A stretch of DNA of 64,000 bases from positions 62,001 to 126,000 of the forward strand of contig NZ_FRBD01000011.1 in the NCBI RefSeq assembly GCF_900142525.1. Reading direction: 5' to 3'. How positions within the stretch are numbered: the stretch's first letter is position 1; each line of letters starts with the position of its first letter. The stretch is from Xylanibacter ruminicola. GTDB taxonomy: Bacteria; Bacteroidota; Bacteroidia; Bacteroidales; Bacteroidaceae. The notes beneath the pieces were generated by a model, which had not been told where the DNA came from, made no database searches, and saw only the letters and a program-made list of their open reading frames with translations. Shown one piece after another: positions 39,723 through 48,485 of the stretch. The position numbers and the translations under genes were made by a program.

Positions 39723-40511
39723 TTAGATTTTCCTTACCGGGAAGGTGAAGTAAGTTTCGGGGAAGGGCTCGTTCTTTAGAGTGAAGTGCCACCACTCGGT
39801 GTCGAAGGGCTTGAAACCGTGGCGCAGCATAGCCTGACGCAGAATCATGCGATTCTTGAACTGCTGCTCGGTAATGCTGCGACCTGCAGAGCTCTTCGAA
39901 TTGTCACCATTATACTCGCCCGTTTCAGGATTGCCGCAAAAGTCGGGATGACTCTCGGGACCGAACCAGTCGAACGTACCGCCCATGTCAACCTCTTTCT
40001 CGGTGGTCATGTCGAACAGCGTCAGGTCGAGCGTTGAGCCACGTGTATGACCGCTCTTCAGGCAGATATACTCCTGAGGAAACAGCACGCTCTTGTCAAG
40101 GTCGGGATAGAAATAAGGCTTCATCAGCGAGTCGTTGATATTCTCAGCCCAGCGCACAAAGTGGTCTACACCTTTCTGCGGACGGTAAGCATCGTATATC
40201 TTCAAACGATAGCCTTGCTTCATCACATCATCGCTTACTGCCTTCAAACTGTCGGCAGCCTGACGGGTGAGCAATGCTGTAGGCTCTTCGTAGCCATCGA
40301 TGCGCGTGCCTACAAAGTTGTATGTACCAAAGTAGCGTATCTCGAGTATCACATCGGGCACCACGTCGGTAATGGTTACAAACTGGCTGATATCATCGGT
40401 AGCGATGACCTCTGCATGTTTCTTAGTGTCAGTAAAGCACGACACCATTGTGATGCCGCTGAATGACAGGATGGCGGTAAACATCCATAGTCTTGTTTTC
40501 TTCATTCTCAT
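39723..40511 (-). CDS. ddpX: D-alanyl-D-alanine dipeptidase (VanX/DdpX family, M15D)
   Basis: 262 residues. The signal peptide ends in a lipobox (MVSC, Cys25), so it is a periplasm-facing lipoprotein. Zn ligands and catalytic residues of M15D are present: SGHTRGSTLDLTLFD (His, Asp) and DTEWWHF (Glu, His). YDAYRP is the conserved Arg block. It hydrolyses D-Ala-D-Ala dipeptides; in non-resistant bacteria this recycles peptidoglycan pieces rather than giving vancomycin resistance, and there are no VanH/VanA genes here. Followed upstream by a thioesterase gene on the same strand. Confidence 0.92.
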   Translation of the reverse strand: MRMKKTRLWMFTAILSFSGITMVSCFTDTKKHAEVIATDDISQFVTITDVVPDVILEIRYFGTYNFVGTRIDGYEEPTALLTRQAADSLKAVSDDVMKQGYRLKIYDAYRPQKGVDHFVRWAENINDSLMKPYFYPDLDKSVLFPQEYICLKSGHTRGSTLDLTLFDMTTEKEVDMGGTFDWFGPESHPDFCGNPETGEYNGDNSKSSAGRSITEQQFKNRMILRQAMLRHGFKPFDTEWWHFTLKNEPFPETYFTFPVRKI

Positions 40512-40520
40512 ACCTTATTA

Positions 40521-40925
40521 TTATTTATTAGGAAGCGGTGCAGATTTGCGATAGCCCATACCAGTTACATGGCAAATCAAGCGCCCCACTTGGTTAGTTA
40601 CGCGGACTTCGACAGAAGGAATCTTGTGGTGATCGGCCACGAATACAGCTTCGGCCGAAAGGATATCGCCCTCTTTGGCACTAGCCACAAACATGATATT
40701 GTTTGCAATACCGAAAGTAAGCTCTCCGTGCTGATTCATTAATGCTGCTATGGCCAAATCGGCTAAGGTAAAGAGCGCACCTCCCTGGCACACATTACCC
40801 CCGTTGAGATGCTGTGAGCCGACGGTCATTTCGGCCACAGCGTGATGTTCGTCAACTTCTATTATCTTGCAGCCTGCATTTTTAGCAAAGCGATCGGTTT
40901 CGTTCAATAAATCCTTGATATTCAT
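40521..40925 (-). CDS. PaaI-like hot-dog thioesterase
   Basis: 134 residues. HLNGGNVCQGGALFTLADLA carries the PaaI-type motif (N-x-x-G-x-x-HGG form with Cys-Gln in place of His), followed by the strand FVASAKEGDILSAEAVF. A single hot-dog domain of normal length. Likely hydrolyses phenylacetyl- or hydroxyaryl-CoA and similar esters. The unusual QGG instead of HGG is worth noting, as that His is commonly conserved. Nine bases precede the VanX-like gene, so the two may share a transcript. Confidence 0.82.
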   Translation of the reverse strand: MNIKDLLNETDRFAKNAGCKIIEVDEHHAVAEMTVGSQHLNGGNVCQGGALFTLADLAIAALMNQHGELTFGIANNIMFVASAKEGDILSAEAVFVADHHKIPSVEVRVTNQVGRLICHVTGMGYRKSAPLPNK

Positions 40926-41001
40926 TTTAGATTAATATGTATTACGGCTACAAAAATACAAAAAAATAATTCAAAACTTTGCTGATTCAGAAAAAAATAA
41001 T

Positions 41002-41010
41002 TATTTTTGC
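41002..41010 (+). promoter_or_regulatory. -7 box of the phosphatase/transporter operon
   Basis: TATTTTTGC, 41 bases before the ATG at 41052. Confidence 0.6.
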
Positions 41011-41051
41011 GGTGTATTTATAATATCAACTATTATTTGTACTAACCGAAT

Positions 41052-42398
41052 ATGAAGAGAATTCTAACATGTCTGCTATTAGCAGGCTCTGTAGCCACAC
41101 AGGCACAGGTACAACGTTTTTCAGGTAAGACGGCACTCGAGGAGATTACTGCCGACAAGTTTCTTGCAGCTGGCAATATGACCGACTACGACCATCTGCC
41201 CCGTACTGCCCTTACGCCGGCACCTAAGGGCTACGAACCTTACTATTTTTCGCACTACGGACGCCACGGAGCTCGATTCATGCTGGATGAGAACGACTAC
41301 GCCATGCCAGTTAAAACCCTGCAACAAGCTAAGTTTGCAGGCAAGCTGACACCGCTGGGCAACAAGGTGCTGGCAAAGCTCGACTCGATGCAGAATACCA
41401 CCAAGGACCGACTGGGCGACCTGACCGCCACAGGACAGCGACAGCACCACGGTATAGCCAAGCGAATGGCGCAGAACTTCCCAGAGATATTCAAGAAGCC
41501 CAACCTGCCCATTCACTCGGTATCAACCACATCTATCCGTGCTATCATATCGATGATGGCAGAGTGCGAAGAGCTGCAGGCTGCCAACCCATCGGCCAAG
41601 ATATACAACGATGCCAGCAAGGCCGACATGGTGTATATGAACTACTCGCCCCCACGCGGCGAAGGAGGCGGCATGTTCCGCCCTGACCTGATGAAGGCCA
41701 TACAGAAACAGCAGCAGATGAGCGACAGCTTGAAGCACCCTGAACGACTGATGCAGCAGCTGTTTAACGACCAGCATTGGGTATACCTGAATGTTGCCAC
41801 CGGACAGCTGATGAGCAAGATAGCCGATATAGCTCTGAACATGCAGAGCCACGACGGTGATGCCACGCTGCTGCAGCTGTTTACCCCCGAGGAGCTGCGC
41901 GACCTGTGGCGTAGCAACAACCTGTACTGGTATCTGCTGTACAGCAACGCGCCTCAAACTGGCGGTCGCATGCAATGGAACCAGAAGAATCTGTTGAAGA
42001 ACATCATCGAGACTGCCGACACCGTGACTCAGGTACAGGCATCGCTGCGATTCGGACACGACACCGTGGTGCTGCCTTTGGCGTGTATGCTGGATCTGGA
42101 TGGAGCCGCTGTGCAGGTGGAGAATCTGGACGAGCTGGAGAATTCGTTCCGCACCTATTATCTGATTCCAACCGGCAGTAACGTGCAGTTTATCTTCTAT
42201 CGCCCCAAAAGCTCTGCCAAAGGACGCTTGCTACCGGAGGGACGCAAGAAGGGAATGCAGGGCGATGTGCTGTTGAAGGTACTGTTTAACGAACGCGAGG
42301 CCCACTTGCCTCTGGCTACCGACAACTGGCCCTACTACAAGTGGAACGACTTTAAAGAATATTATCTGAAAAAGATAGCCGAGAACACTATGAAGTAA
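41052..42398 (+). CDS. Histidine-type phosphatase, clade 2 (MINPP-like)
   Basis: 448 residues with a signal peptide (1-19, ending TQAQ). The phosphohistidine motif is FSHYGRHGARF, and the proton-donor HD is in LRFGHDTVVLPL; the order and distance fit histidine acid phosphatases such as multiple inositol-polyphosphate phosphatase. The periplasmic enzyme probably releases phosphate from phytate or other phosphate monoesters. Transport of the products or of an organic anion may involve the SLC13 gene 43 bases downstream. The start is the first ATG after the -7 box. Confidence 0.88.
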   Translation: MKRILTCLLLAGSVATQAQVQRFSGKTALEEITADKFLAAGNMTDYDHLPRTALTPAPKGYEPYYFSHYGRHGARFMLDENDYAMPVKTLQQAKFAGKLTPLGNKVLAKLDSMQNTTKDRLGDLTATGQRQHHGIAKRMAQNFPEIFKKPNLPIHSVSTTSIRAIISMMAECEELQAANPSAKIYNDASKADMVYMNYSPPRGEGGGMFRPDLMKAIQKQQQMSDSLKHPERLMQQLFNDQHWVYLNVATGQLMSKIADIALNMQSHDGDATLLQLFTPEELRDLWRSNNLYWYLLYSNAPQTGGRMQWNQKNLLKNIIETADTVTQVQASLRFGHDTVVLPLACMLDLDGAAVQVENLDELENSFRTYYLIPTGSNVQFIFYRPKSSAKGRLLPEGRKKGMQGDVLLKVLFNEREAHLPLATDNWPYYKWNDFKEYYLKKIAENTMK

Positions 42399-42441
42399 TA
42401 ATAAAAATAAATAAGTAACAATTTAAATTAACCTAATAATA

Positions 42442-43947
42442 ATGATGATACTTGGATTTAATGTCTATGCCTGGATTACAATTGCTACAGTACTAACCAT
42501 GTTCAGCGTGCTGCTGTTTACCAAGCTGCGCGCCGACTTGGTGTTTCTTGGCGCTATAGGCGTATTGTTTGTTACAGGTGTGCTCGATGCCAAAGAGGCA
42601 TTCACGGGCTTTAGCAGCACATCGGTCATAGTTATTGGCGTGTTGTTTGTAGTTGTGGCTGGTCTGACACATACAGGCGTGCTGCAATGGATAGTAAAGC
42701 ATTTGTTGGGGCAGCCTAAGACCTACGCCAGATCGGTAGTAAGACTGATGCTGCCTGTGGCTGCGCTCAGCTCGTTTCTTAGCAACACCACCGTGGTGGC
42801 TCTGTTTGTGAGCATCGTAAAAATGTGGTCTAAAAAGCTGGGCATTTCACCCTCAAAGCTGCTCATCCCGCTTAGCTATGCCTCGGGCATGGGTGGTGTG
42901 TGTACATTGATAGGTACACCACCAAACCTGATTATATCGGGCCTTTATGCCGATCATACCGGCAAAACGATGAACGTGCTTGCCACCACTATCCCCGGAT
43001 TGTTCTGTCTGTTTATCGGCGTGCTGAGCATCATTGCTATGCGCAAGCTGCTGCCCAACCGTCAGGCACCCGAATCTGACTCGGAGGATACGGCAGATTA
43101 TACCGTTGAGATGCTGGTGCCATCGAACAATCAGTTTATCGGCGAGACACTAGGTTATGCCGGGCTATGTAATGTAAAAGGAGGCCGACTGATAAAGATG
43201 CACCACTTTGACAACGTGAAGGTGTCCATCAGCGAGAACGAGTTTATTATGGGTGGAGACCACCTGATATTTGCCGGTAACATCAAGGATATACTGGAAC
43301 TACAGAACACCCACGGACTGGTTAAGGGCGAGGAGGTGATAAACGTAGGCACAAAAACGCTGATTTCTACCGCTATCATGATAACTATGGTAGTGCTGTC
43401 GGCACTCAATATCATTCCGCTGTTGCAATGTGCTTTCCTGGCTGCTTTGGCCATGCTGCTGTTCCGTTGCTGTACACCCGATCAGGCCATGAAGGCTATC
43501 AACTGGGATATATTGATGGTGTTTGCAGGCTCGGTAGTACTGGGCTTGGCCATACAGAAAACGGGTATTGCTGAGCGACTGGCCTTTGGTATTCTGGATG
43601 TGTGCGGCACTAACCCTATTGTAGTGATGACCGCCATCTGCTTTGTAGGAACGTTTATCACCGAGTTTATATCTAATACCGCTGCCGGTGCCATGTTCTT
43701 CCCCATTATGTACGAAGCTGCCGAGAAACTGGGCTACGAGCCCTACCCCTTCCTCATAGCCCTAATGATAAGCGTGAGCAGCAGTTTTGCCACACCTATC
43801 GGATCGCCAACCCACATGCTAGTGTATGGCCCGGGTGGATATCGGTTCAGCGACTTTATGCGTATAGGACTGCTGATGAACCTCATAATTCTGGCGGCCA
43901 ACATATTTATAGTAAATATTGTATATCCGCTTACACCATTACAATAA
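42442..43947 (+). CDS. SLC13/DASS-type anion transporter with TrkA-C domain
   Basis: 501 residues, about eleven membrane helices. Two SNT motifs (SFLSNTTVV and FISNTAAGA) flank the pseudo-symmetric halves as in DASS transporters, with GTPPNLIISG and ATPIGSPTHMLVYGPGGY as the hairpin loops. A cytosolic TrkA-C-like domain (about 215-300, NQFIGETLGYAG, GDHLIFAGNIKDIL) is inserted between them. Sodium-driven uptake of di/tricarboxylates, sulfate or phosphate is expected. The substrate is not decided by sequence; neighbouring phosphatase would fit an inorganic anion. Ends in a shared bidirectional terminator. Confidence 0.88.
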   Translation: MMILGFNVYAWITIATVLTMFSVLLFTKLRADLVFLGAIGVLFVTGVLDAKEAFTGFSSTSVIVIGVLFVVVAGLTHTGVLQWIVKHLLGQPKTYARSVVRLMLPVAALSSFLSNTTVVALFVSIVKMWSKKLGISPSKLLIPLSYASGMGGVCTLIGTPPNLIISGLYADHTGKTMNVLATTIPGLFCLFIGVLSIIAMRKLLPNRQAPESDSEDTADYTVEMLVPSNNQFIGETLGYAGLCNVKGGRLIKMHHFDNVKVSISENEFIMGGDHLIFAGNIKDILELQNTHGLVKGEEVINVGTKTLISTAIMITMVVLSALNIIPLLQCAFLAALAMLLFRCCTPDQAMKAINWDILMVFAGSVVLGLAIQKTGIAERLAFGILDVCGTNPIVVMTAICFVGTFITEFISNTAAGAMFFPIMYEAAEKLGYEPYPFLIALMISVSSSFATPIGSPTHMLVYGPGGYRFSDFMRIGLLMNLIILAANIFIVNIVYPLTPLQ

Positions 43948-43950
43948 AAA

Positions 43951-43981
43951 ATAAGTAGCCGATTGGCTACTTATTTTTTTG
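43951..43981. terminator. Bidirectional terminator between SLC13 and DUF4890 genes
   Basis: ATAAGTAGCC (43951-43960) and GGCTACTTAT (43965-43974), 4-base loop, T runs on both strands. The stop codon of the DUF4890 gene (43967-43969) is inside the stem. Confidence 0.9.
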
Positions 43982-44455
43982 AGTCTCATCGAAGTGTCTC
44001 GGACCACGACGCTTTTCGCGCATCTTCTTCTGATCGGCCTGATAACTCTTGTACTGATCGGCGGTCATGATCTTCTTGATTTCATCATCGTAAGCCTTCA
44101 TCGTGGCCTCCATCTCCTTGCGGTGCTCCTTCATCTTGCTGTCGTCCTTTGGTGGCTCTGGGCGTTGGCCCTTTTCGTCCTTTGGAGGCATTGGTGGGCG
44201 ACCTGCGCCTGGACGGCCGTGATGGTGAGGACCGCGTGGACCCATCTTGTCGGCATACTTGGTGTTAAGCTCCAGCAGCTGCTTGGCCTGCTTGTCGCTT
44301 AGTTTGTAGCGACTCACGGTCTCGTCGGTGCGATGCTTAATCATCTCGGTCTTGTCAAACTTACGTGGTGGGCGCTGTTCGTTCTTAGCATCCTGAGCCA
44401 TCGCTGCGGTACTAACCAGCATAGCGGCCATCATTGTTACAATCATCTTTTTCAT
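43967..44455 (-). CDS. DUF4890 family secreted protein
   Basis: 162 residues with signal peptide (1-21, ending AMAQ). The mature protein is very basic-acidic and helical: TDETVSRYKLSDKQAKQLLE, then a His/Pro/Gly-rich segment (GPHHHGRPGAGRPPMPPK), then a helix (RKEMEATMKAYDDEIKKIM, MTADQYKSYQADQKKM). The pattern recalls the CpxP/Spy-type periplasmic helical proteins that sense envelope stress, with LTxxQ-like repeats (TADQY). DUF4890 is specific to the phylum. The His/Pro segment could bind metal. Single-gene unit. Confidence 0.85.
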   Translation of the reverse strand: MKKMIVTMMAAMLVSTAAMAQDAKNEQRPPRKFDKTEMIKHRTDETVSRYKLSDKQAKQLLELNTKYADKMGPRGPHHHGRPGAGRPPMPPKDEKGQRPEPPKDDSKMKEHRKEMEATMKAYDDEIKKIMTADQYKSYQADQKKMREKRRGPRHFDETQKNK

Positions 44456-44667
44456 TGTTCTACTTTTTGTTTAATTGTTTATAATTCAAGTTATTAATCT
44501 CGTTTGTTGCAACTATCTTTTTGACGCTTCAGTTGGCCTCAAGTTTAATGCCAATCCTGCTTGTTTCAGCCAAACCACCTTTCATTTCAGCTAACGGGCT
44601 GTTTCAATCAGTTAACCCAAGCCAGGAAAGAAAAATAACCATTCATTCGAAAATAATGGGCCAAAAA

Positions 44668-44700
44668 TTTGCATGTACAAAATAAAATGAGTACTTTTGC
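44668..44700 (+). promoter_or_regulatory. Promoter of the tRNA-Thr/tRNA-Gly unit
   Basis: TTTG (44668-44671), 20-base spacer, TACTTTTGC (44692-44700). The preceding 44456-44667 contains nothing else recognisable. Confidence 0.8.
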
Positions 44701-44718
44701 ACCCGCTAAAGGAGACCT

Positions 44719-44791
<73 letters not shown>

Positions 44792-44829
44792 CTCCAAAGC
44801 AAAATAATCAGTGATCATTTTTTTCATCG

Positions 44830-44900
44830 GCGGAATTAGCATATCGGTAGTGCATGGGCTTCCCAAGCCTAGGAGGCGGGTTCGATTCCCGTATTCCGCT
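44830..44900 (+). tRNA. tRNA-Gly (anticodon CCC)
   Basis: 71-nt cloverleaf: acceptor GCGGAAT/ATTCCGC, anticodon loop TTCCCAA, T arm GCGGGTTCGATTCCCGT. 38 bases after tRNA-Thr, cotranscribed, with a terminator just downstream. Confidence 0.95.
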
Positions 44901-44908
44901 CATAAAGT

Positions 44909-44940
44909 AGTAGGGAACTGTGAGGCTCCCTACTCTTTTT
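44909..44940 (+). terminator. Terminator of the tRNA unit
   Basis: AGTAGGGA (44909-44916) pairs with TCCCTACT (44927-44934), then CTTTTT. Confidence 0.85.
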
Positions 44941-44957
44941 ATTGTCATCTCTGTGTT

Positions 44958-45869
44958 TTATCTCAATCTAAGCGCCTCACCCACCTTTATTTGGTGGTCA
45001 GGCTCCAGGTGGTTCATCTTGTAGAGCTTCTTTAAACGTATACCATACTTCTGGGCAATGGTGTACATCGACTCGCCAGCACGCACGTAGTGCAGTCGGC
45101 CCTTGTAGTCCTTAGGCGCCTTGCTCTGCTTCTTCTTAAGCCAGATAATCTCGCCCTCCTCTAACTGGTCCTTGCGGTTACGCTCATTATACTTAGCTAT
45201 CTTACGGTAGCTGATGCCTATTTCCTGTCCGATAGACTTGAAGGTATCGCCACGGCGAGCTATCAGGTAATAGTTCTTATTAAATATCTTGATGGTGTGG
45301 AGCGAGGCACCACCAACTTCATGATCCTTGGTTCGCTGGGCCATAAAATGGTCGTAACCTTTAGCGCTATCGTACTGATAGAGCTTATACAACTGAATAA
45401 TTTCAATCAGCTTTTCGGCATAAATCGGGTTTGTGGCATAACCAGCAGCCTTTAATCCCTTAGCCCAACCCTTATAATCGGTAGTTTGTAGCTGGAACAG
45501 CGAACGGTAGCGCTGATTGCCAGCCAAGAACTTAGAGTGGTCTTCGTAAGATTCGTAGGCCGAATCGTACACACGGAAGCAGTCGTTGCGCTGATCATCG
45601 TCGTGGTATGTGCGACGGCCAGTCCAACCATTATTACATTTAATGCCGAAGTGATTATTGCTAGTACGGGTGAGCTCGCTGCGACCGGCTCCGCTTTCAA
45701 GCAAACCTTGAGCCAAGGTGATAGATGCCGGGATGCGATAGCGCTTCATCTGCTCGATGGCAATATCCTTATATTGGTCTACATATAGTTGATATGCCTG
45801 ATTCCACTTTATCTGAGAAAAGGCAGATGAAGACATGGAAATGGCTATGAATAGAATGAATTTTCTCAT
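44958..45869 (-). CDS. Exported N-acetylglucosaminidase with two LysM domains
   Basis: 303 residues from ATG 45869; the frame is open further upstream, but the -7 box at 45897-45889 lies between. A signal peptide (1-18, SSSAFSQ) is followed by a glucosaminidase domain (GH73-like: SITLAQGLLESGAGRSELT, with the catalytic Glu, and NNHFGIKCNNGW, SYEDHSKFLAGN). Two LysM repeats follow: about residues 197-250 (YLIARRGDTFKSIGQEIGIS) and 258-303 (HYVRAGESMYTIAQKYGI). It cleaves or remodels peptidoglycan glycan strands. Divergent from the cytidine deaminase gene. Confidence 0.92.
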   Translation of the reverse strand: MRKFILFIAISMSSSAFSQIKWNQAYQLYVDQYKDIAIEQMKRYRIPASITLAQGLLESGAGRSELTRTSNNHFGIKCNNGWTGRRTYHDDDQRNDCFRVYDSAYESYEDHSKFLAGNQRYRSLFQLQTTDYKGWAKGLKAAGYATNPIYAEKLIEIIQLYKLYQYDSAKGYDHFMAQRTKDHEVGGASLHTIKIFNKNYYLIARRGDTFKSIGQEIGISYRKIAKYNERNRKDQLEEGEIIWLKKKQSKAPKDYKGRLHYVRAGESMYTIAQKYGIRLKKLYKMNHLEPDHQIKVGEALRLR

Positions 45870-45888
45870 ATTTTTGCGAATAATTTGT

Positions 45889-45897
45889 GCAAAAGTA
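45889..45897 (-). promoter_or_regulatory. -7 box of the glucosaminidase gene
   Basis: TACTTTTGC on the minus strand; leader about 20 nt. Confidence 0.65.
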
Positions 45898-45919
45898 ATG
45901 ATTTCTCTCGAATTATTTG

Positions 45920-45928
45920 TAATTTTGC
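45920..45928 (+). promoter_or_regulatory. -7 box of the cytidine deaminase gene
   Basis: TAATTTTGC, 18 bases before the ATG at 45947. Back-to-back with the glucosaminidase promoter. Confidence 0.65.
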
Positions 45929-45946
45929 CCAAAAATATAGCAATTT

Positions 45947-46420
45947 ATGAGGGAACTGGAGCTAAAGTCGATTATTAAGGTATGCGACATGGAGGAACTG
46001 AGTGCTGAAGAAAGACACTTGGTAGAATTGGCTATCGAGGCCACAAGCCGTAGTTATGCGCCCTATTCGAAATTCCATGTAGGAGCAGCCGTTAGATTGG
46101 ATAATGGAGTAGAAATAATAGGTTGTAATCAAGAGAATGCAGCCTATCCTTCAGGTCTGTGTGCTGAGCGTACAGCGCTATTTGCTGCTGGTGCGCAATA
46201 TCCAGATGTACCCGTAAGAATGCTTGCTATAGCAGCAAGAGGTACTAACGGCGAAATGGAAGAAGAACCGGTGGGGCCATGCGGTTCGTGCCGACAGGTG
46301 ATTATTGAATCAGAAACGAGGGCAAAAGCACCTATACGCATACTGCTATATGGAAAGAAGTACGTGTACGTAATTGATGGTATCGGGGAACTGATGCCGC
46401 TTACGTTCTCTAAATTCTAA
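45947..46420 (+). CDS. cdd: Cytidine deaminase
   Basis: 157 residues, homotetrameric size class. Zn and proton-shuttle motifs: CAERTALF (Cys, Glu) and PCGSCRQ (two Cys), with SKFHVGAAV and NAAYPSGL substrate contacts (GCNQENAAYPS). It converts cytidine and deoxycytidine to uridine forms for pyrimidine salvage. An N-terminal extension (MRELELKSIIKVCDMEEL) is somewhat longer than usual. Its stop overlaps the 3' end of the convergent beta-helix lipoprotein by 4 bases. Confidence 0.96.
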   Translation: MRELELKSIIKVCDMEELSAEERHLVELAIEATSRSYAPYSKFHVGAAVRLDNGVEIIGCNQENAAYPSGLCAERTALFAAGAQYPDVPVRMLAIAARGTNGEMEEEPVGPCGSCRQVIIESETRAKAPIRILLYGKKYVYVIDGIGELMPLTFSKF

Positions 46421-47745
46421 CGATAACATCCTAATCCTACTGCTGGCGAAGCATCGTCGAGGTGGAAATCATAATCAAGATAGTCTTCATCTATCTTGAT
46501 GAAATGGCCTTTTCCTTGGATAGAATCCTGAGGTGTTTCCCAAATAATATCGTTGAAATGGGCAGAATCGTCGGTAACTGCAGGTGTGCGCAGCAAGCAA
46601 TGCTCAAATCGGTAATTAAAGTCTTTATCGGCCGAACCGTTACCCATCAACACATCGTCGTCATATCCGGTTAGTATGGAGCTCTGGCAAAACAGACTGT
46701 ACAACGGGGCACTCTGATTGCCGAAGCTAAGTGCTGCCCCACTTCCGCCTGCAAAAGGATAGAATTGAGCGAGGGTGCAATTGTTAATTTCAACGAATCC
46801 ACCGTCAATGGAAAGGCAATGCCCCATAGCGTTGGTGAGCTGGCAGCTAAGCAATACGGCTGATGCGTGGTTTAATGTAACACCATTGCCCTGAGTATTA
46901 TGAACAACTGATTGAATCAAGAAGAGTCGAGGATTGAGAGAATCGACTGCTGACGAATCGCAAACCAATCCTTCACAAGAATTACGTATCTCGGTGTTAT
47001 TCAACACATTATCTCTTGAAGTAGAAAAGAATCTAACGCCTCGCCACTGGCCCGGCACACGATCGTAAGGCAGGTATGAGAACATATAGTCCAATCGGTC
47101 GCCACGCATGGTGCAGTTGTCGGTTATCAGACTTCCATGAACATTCAAACCCGCTCCATCATGGAAATATAGAGTGGTGTTTACAATTGCTAATGATACA
47201 CCTTCTTTAACGGTGAAATCGCCATAAATAATCAAAGGCTTATCTGATTCGATAACAGAATCTCTATCGATGACGGGCGAATACAACTTAACGGCATCCC
47301 AAGCCCAAGCCTGAAGACAGATACTCTGCTCAACCCCACTCTCAAGCGTGAACACTAGTAGATCGGTGATAGATTCGGGTTCTGGGCGATAGGTCTCGTA
47401 AGGCGTAATCTCTACAAACACCAAGATGCTATCGTTCTTGCGTATTTCAATGTCGTTGGTCTGCGAGCCGTTGGCATTATCGAGATAGATACCATCCACA
47501 TTGACACGGAAACCGGTCTGGTTGCCTCGTTTCAGCCGTACACTTTGCAATCTGACGCCATCGTTGTTGCGGTTATGCACCCAGAAAGTATATGTAGACG
47601 ATGCTGTACGACTGAATACGGTATCGAGCATAATAGTGTCGTATGGCAGTTCGAGTCGTAAACCTGTAGATGTTGAGAACGACTCATCATCTACACAAGC
47701 CACTAGAGAGGCTATTGCCATCAGGAAAAATAAAATCCGTTTCAT
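46417..47745 (-). CDS. Lipoprotein with predicted right-handed beta-helix
   Basis: 442 residues. Lipobox LVAC (Cys17) after a short signal peptide. Residues 25-150 form a beta-sandwich-like part (TYTFWVHNRNNDGVRLQSV). From about 160 a series of short strands with N/D/G turns (LIIYGDFTVKEGVSLAIVN, GAGLNVHGSLITDNCTM, GLVCDSSAVDSLNPRL, NNCTLAQFYP) suggests a parallel beta-helix as in right-handed polysaccharide-active or adhesive proteins. No lyase residues were identified. Function unknown; surface-exposed lipoprotein likely. Homologues in Bacteroidota are annotated as hypothetical. Follows rubrerythrin by 41 bases. Confidence 0.75.
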   Translation of the reverse strand: MKRILFFLMAIASLVACVDDESFSTSTGLRLELPYDTIMLDTVFSRTASSTYTFWVHNRNNDGVRLQSVRLKRGNQTGFRVNVDGIYLDNANGSQTNDIEIRKNDSILVFVEITPYETYRPEPESITDLLVFTLESGVEQSICLQAWAWDAVKLYSPVIDRDSVIESDKPLIIYGDFTVKEGVSLAIVNTTLYFHDGAGLNVHGSLITDNCTMRGDRLDYMFSYLPYDRVPGQWRGVRFFSTSRDNVLNNTEIRNSCEGLVCDSSAVDSLNPRLFLIQSVVHNTQGNGVTLNHASAVLLSCQLTNAMGHCLSIDGGFVEINNCTLAQFYPFAGGSGAALSFGNQSAPLYSLFCQSSILTGYDDDVLMGNGSADKDFNYRFEHCLLRTPAVTDDSAHFNDIIWETPQDSIQGKGHFIKIDEDYLDYDFHLDDASPAVGLGCYR

Positions 47746-47786
47746 CTTAATGATAAAACGGATTATAAGCAGTTTTATTGTATAGA

Positions 47787-48344
47787 TTACTTGCCAAAAT
47801 AACGTTTGAGCAATCCTGCAAAGCCTGCGCCATGACGAGCCTCGTCCTTAGCCATCTCATGAACGGTGTCGTGGATAGCATCGAAACCTGCAGCCTTAGC
47901 GTTCTTAGCAATACGGAACTTATCCTCACATGCACCTGCCTCGGCAGCAGCACGCTTCTCAAGATTTGTCTTGGTATCCCATACACACTCGCCCAGTAAC
48001 TCTGCAAAGCGTGAAGCATGATCGGCCTCCTCGAAAGCATAGCGCTTGAATGCCTCGGCAATCTCAGGATAACCCTCACGGTCAGCCTGACGAGCCATAG
48101 CCAGATACATACCAACCTCACCGCACTCGCCATTGAAGTGAGCACGCAGGTCATTAATCATCTCCTCTGATACACCCTCAGGCTTACCATCGCCAATACG
48201 ATGAACAGTAGCATAAGTCACATCGCCATCATCCTTAAGCTCAGAAAACTTAGAAGCAGGAGCCTTACAGATTGGGCACTTCTCAGGAGCTGAATCACCT
48301 TCGTGAATGTAACCACATACGGCACAAATAAATTTCTTTGTCAT
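47787..48344 (-). CDS. Rubrerythrin (rubredoxin domain first)
   Basis: 185 residues. The order is reversed compared with classic rubrerythrin: the rubredoxin-like iron site comes first ([10 protein letters not shown] and CPICKAP, Cys 7, 10, 23, 26), then a four-helix ferritin-like diiron domain ([33 protein letters not shown] with the E-x-x-H motifs). It acts as an NAD(P)H-dependent peroxidase protecting anaerobes from hydrogen peroxide. Own promoter (48416-48408). Confidence 0.95.
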   Translation of the reverse strand: MTKKFICAVCGYIHEGDSAPEKCPICKAPASKFSELKDDGDVTYATVHRIGDGKPEGVSEEMINDLRAHFNGECGEVGMYLAMARQADREGYPEIAEAFKRYAFEEADHASRFAELLGECVWDTKTNLEKRAAAEAGACEDKFRIAKNAKAAGFDAIHDTVHEMAKDEARHGAGFAGLLKRYFGK

Positions 48345-48407
48345 AATTCAAATTTGTTTAGTTATTAATAATGAGATCAATTTACGTTAGTAAAAACACT
48401 TCCGTTT

Positions 48408-48416
48408 GCAAATATA
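48408..48416 (-). promoter_or_regulatory. -7 box of the rubrerythrin gene
   Basis: TATATTTGC on the minus strand, giving a leader of about 58 nt. Confidence 0.65.
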
Positions 48417-48424
48417 GAAATAAA

Positions 48425-48459
48425 AAATAAATCCCACAAGTTTTTTGCAGGATTTATTT
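48425..48459 (-). terminator. Terminator of the fur-like/purA/hisS operon
   Basis: AAATAAATCC (48425-48434) pairs with GGATTTATTT (48450-48459), about 27 bases after the hisS stop, with a T-rich continuation on the minus strand. Confidence 0.65.
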
Positions 48460-48485
48460 TCTATTTAAGCAAATTTACGTAATTC

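Noticed and set aside
41523..42059. 178-codon minus-strand ORF inside the phosphatase gene
   Set aside because: Antisense to a clear histidine-phosphatase frame; no promoter or family match.
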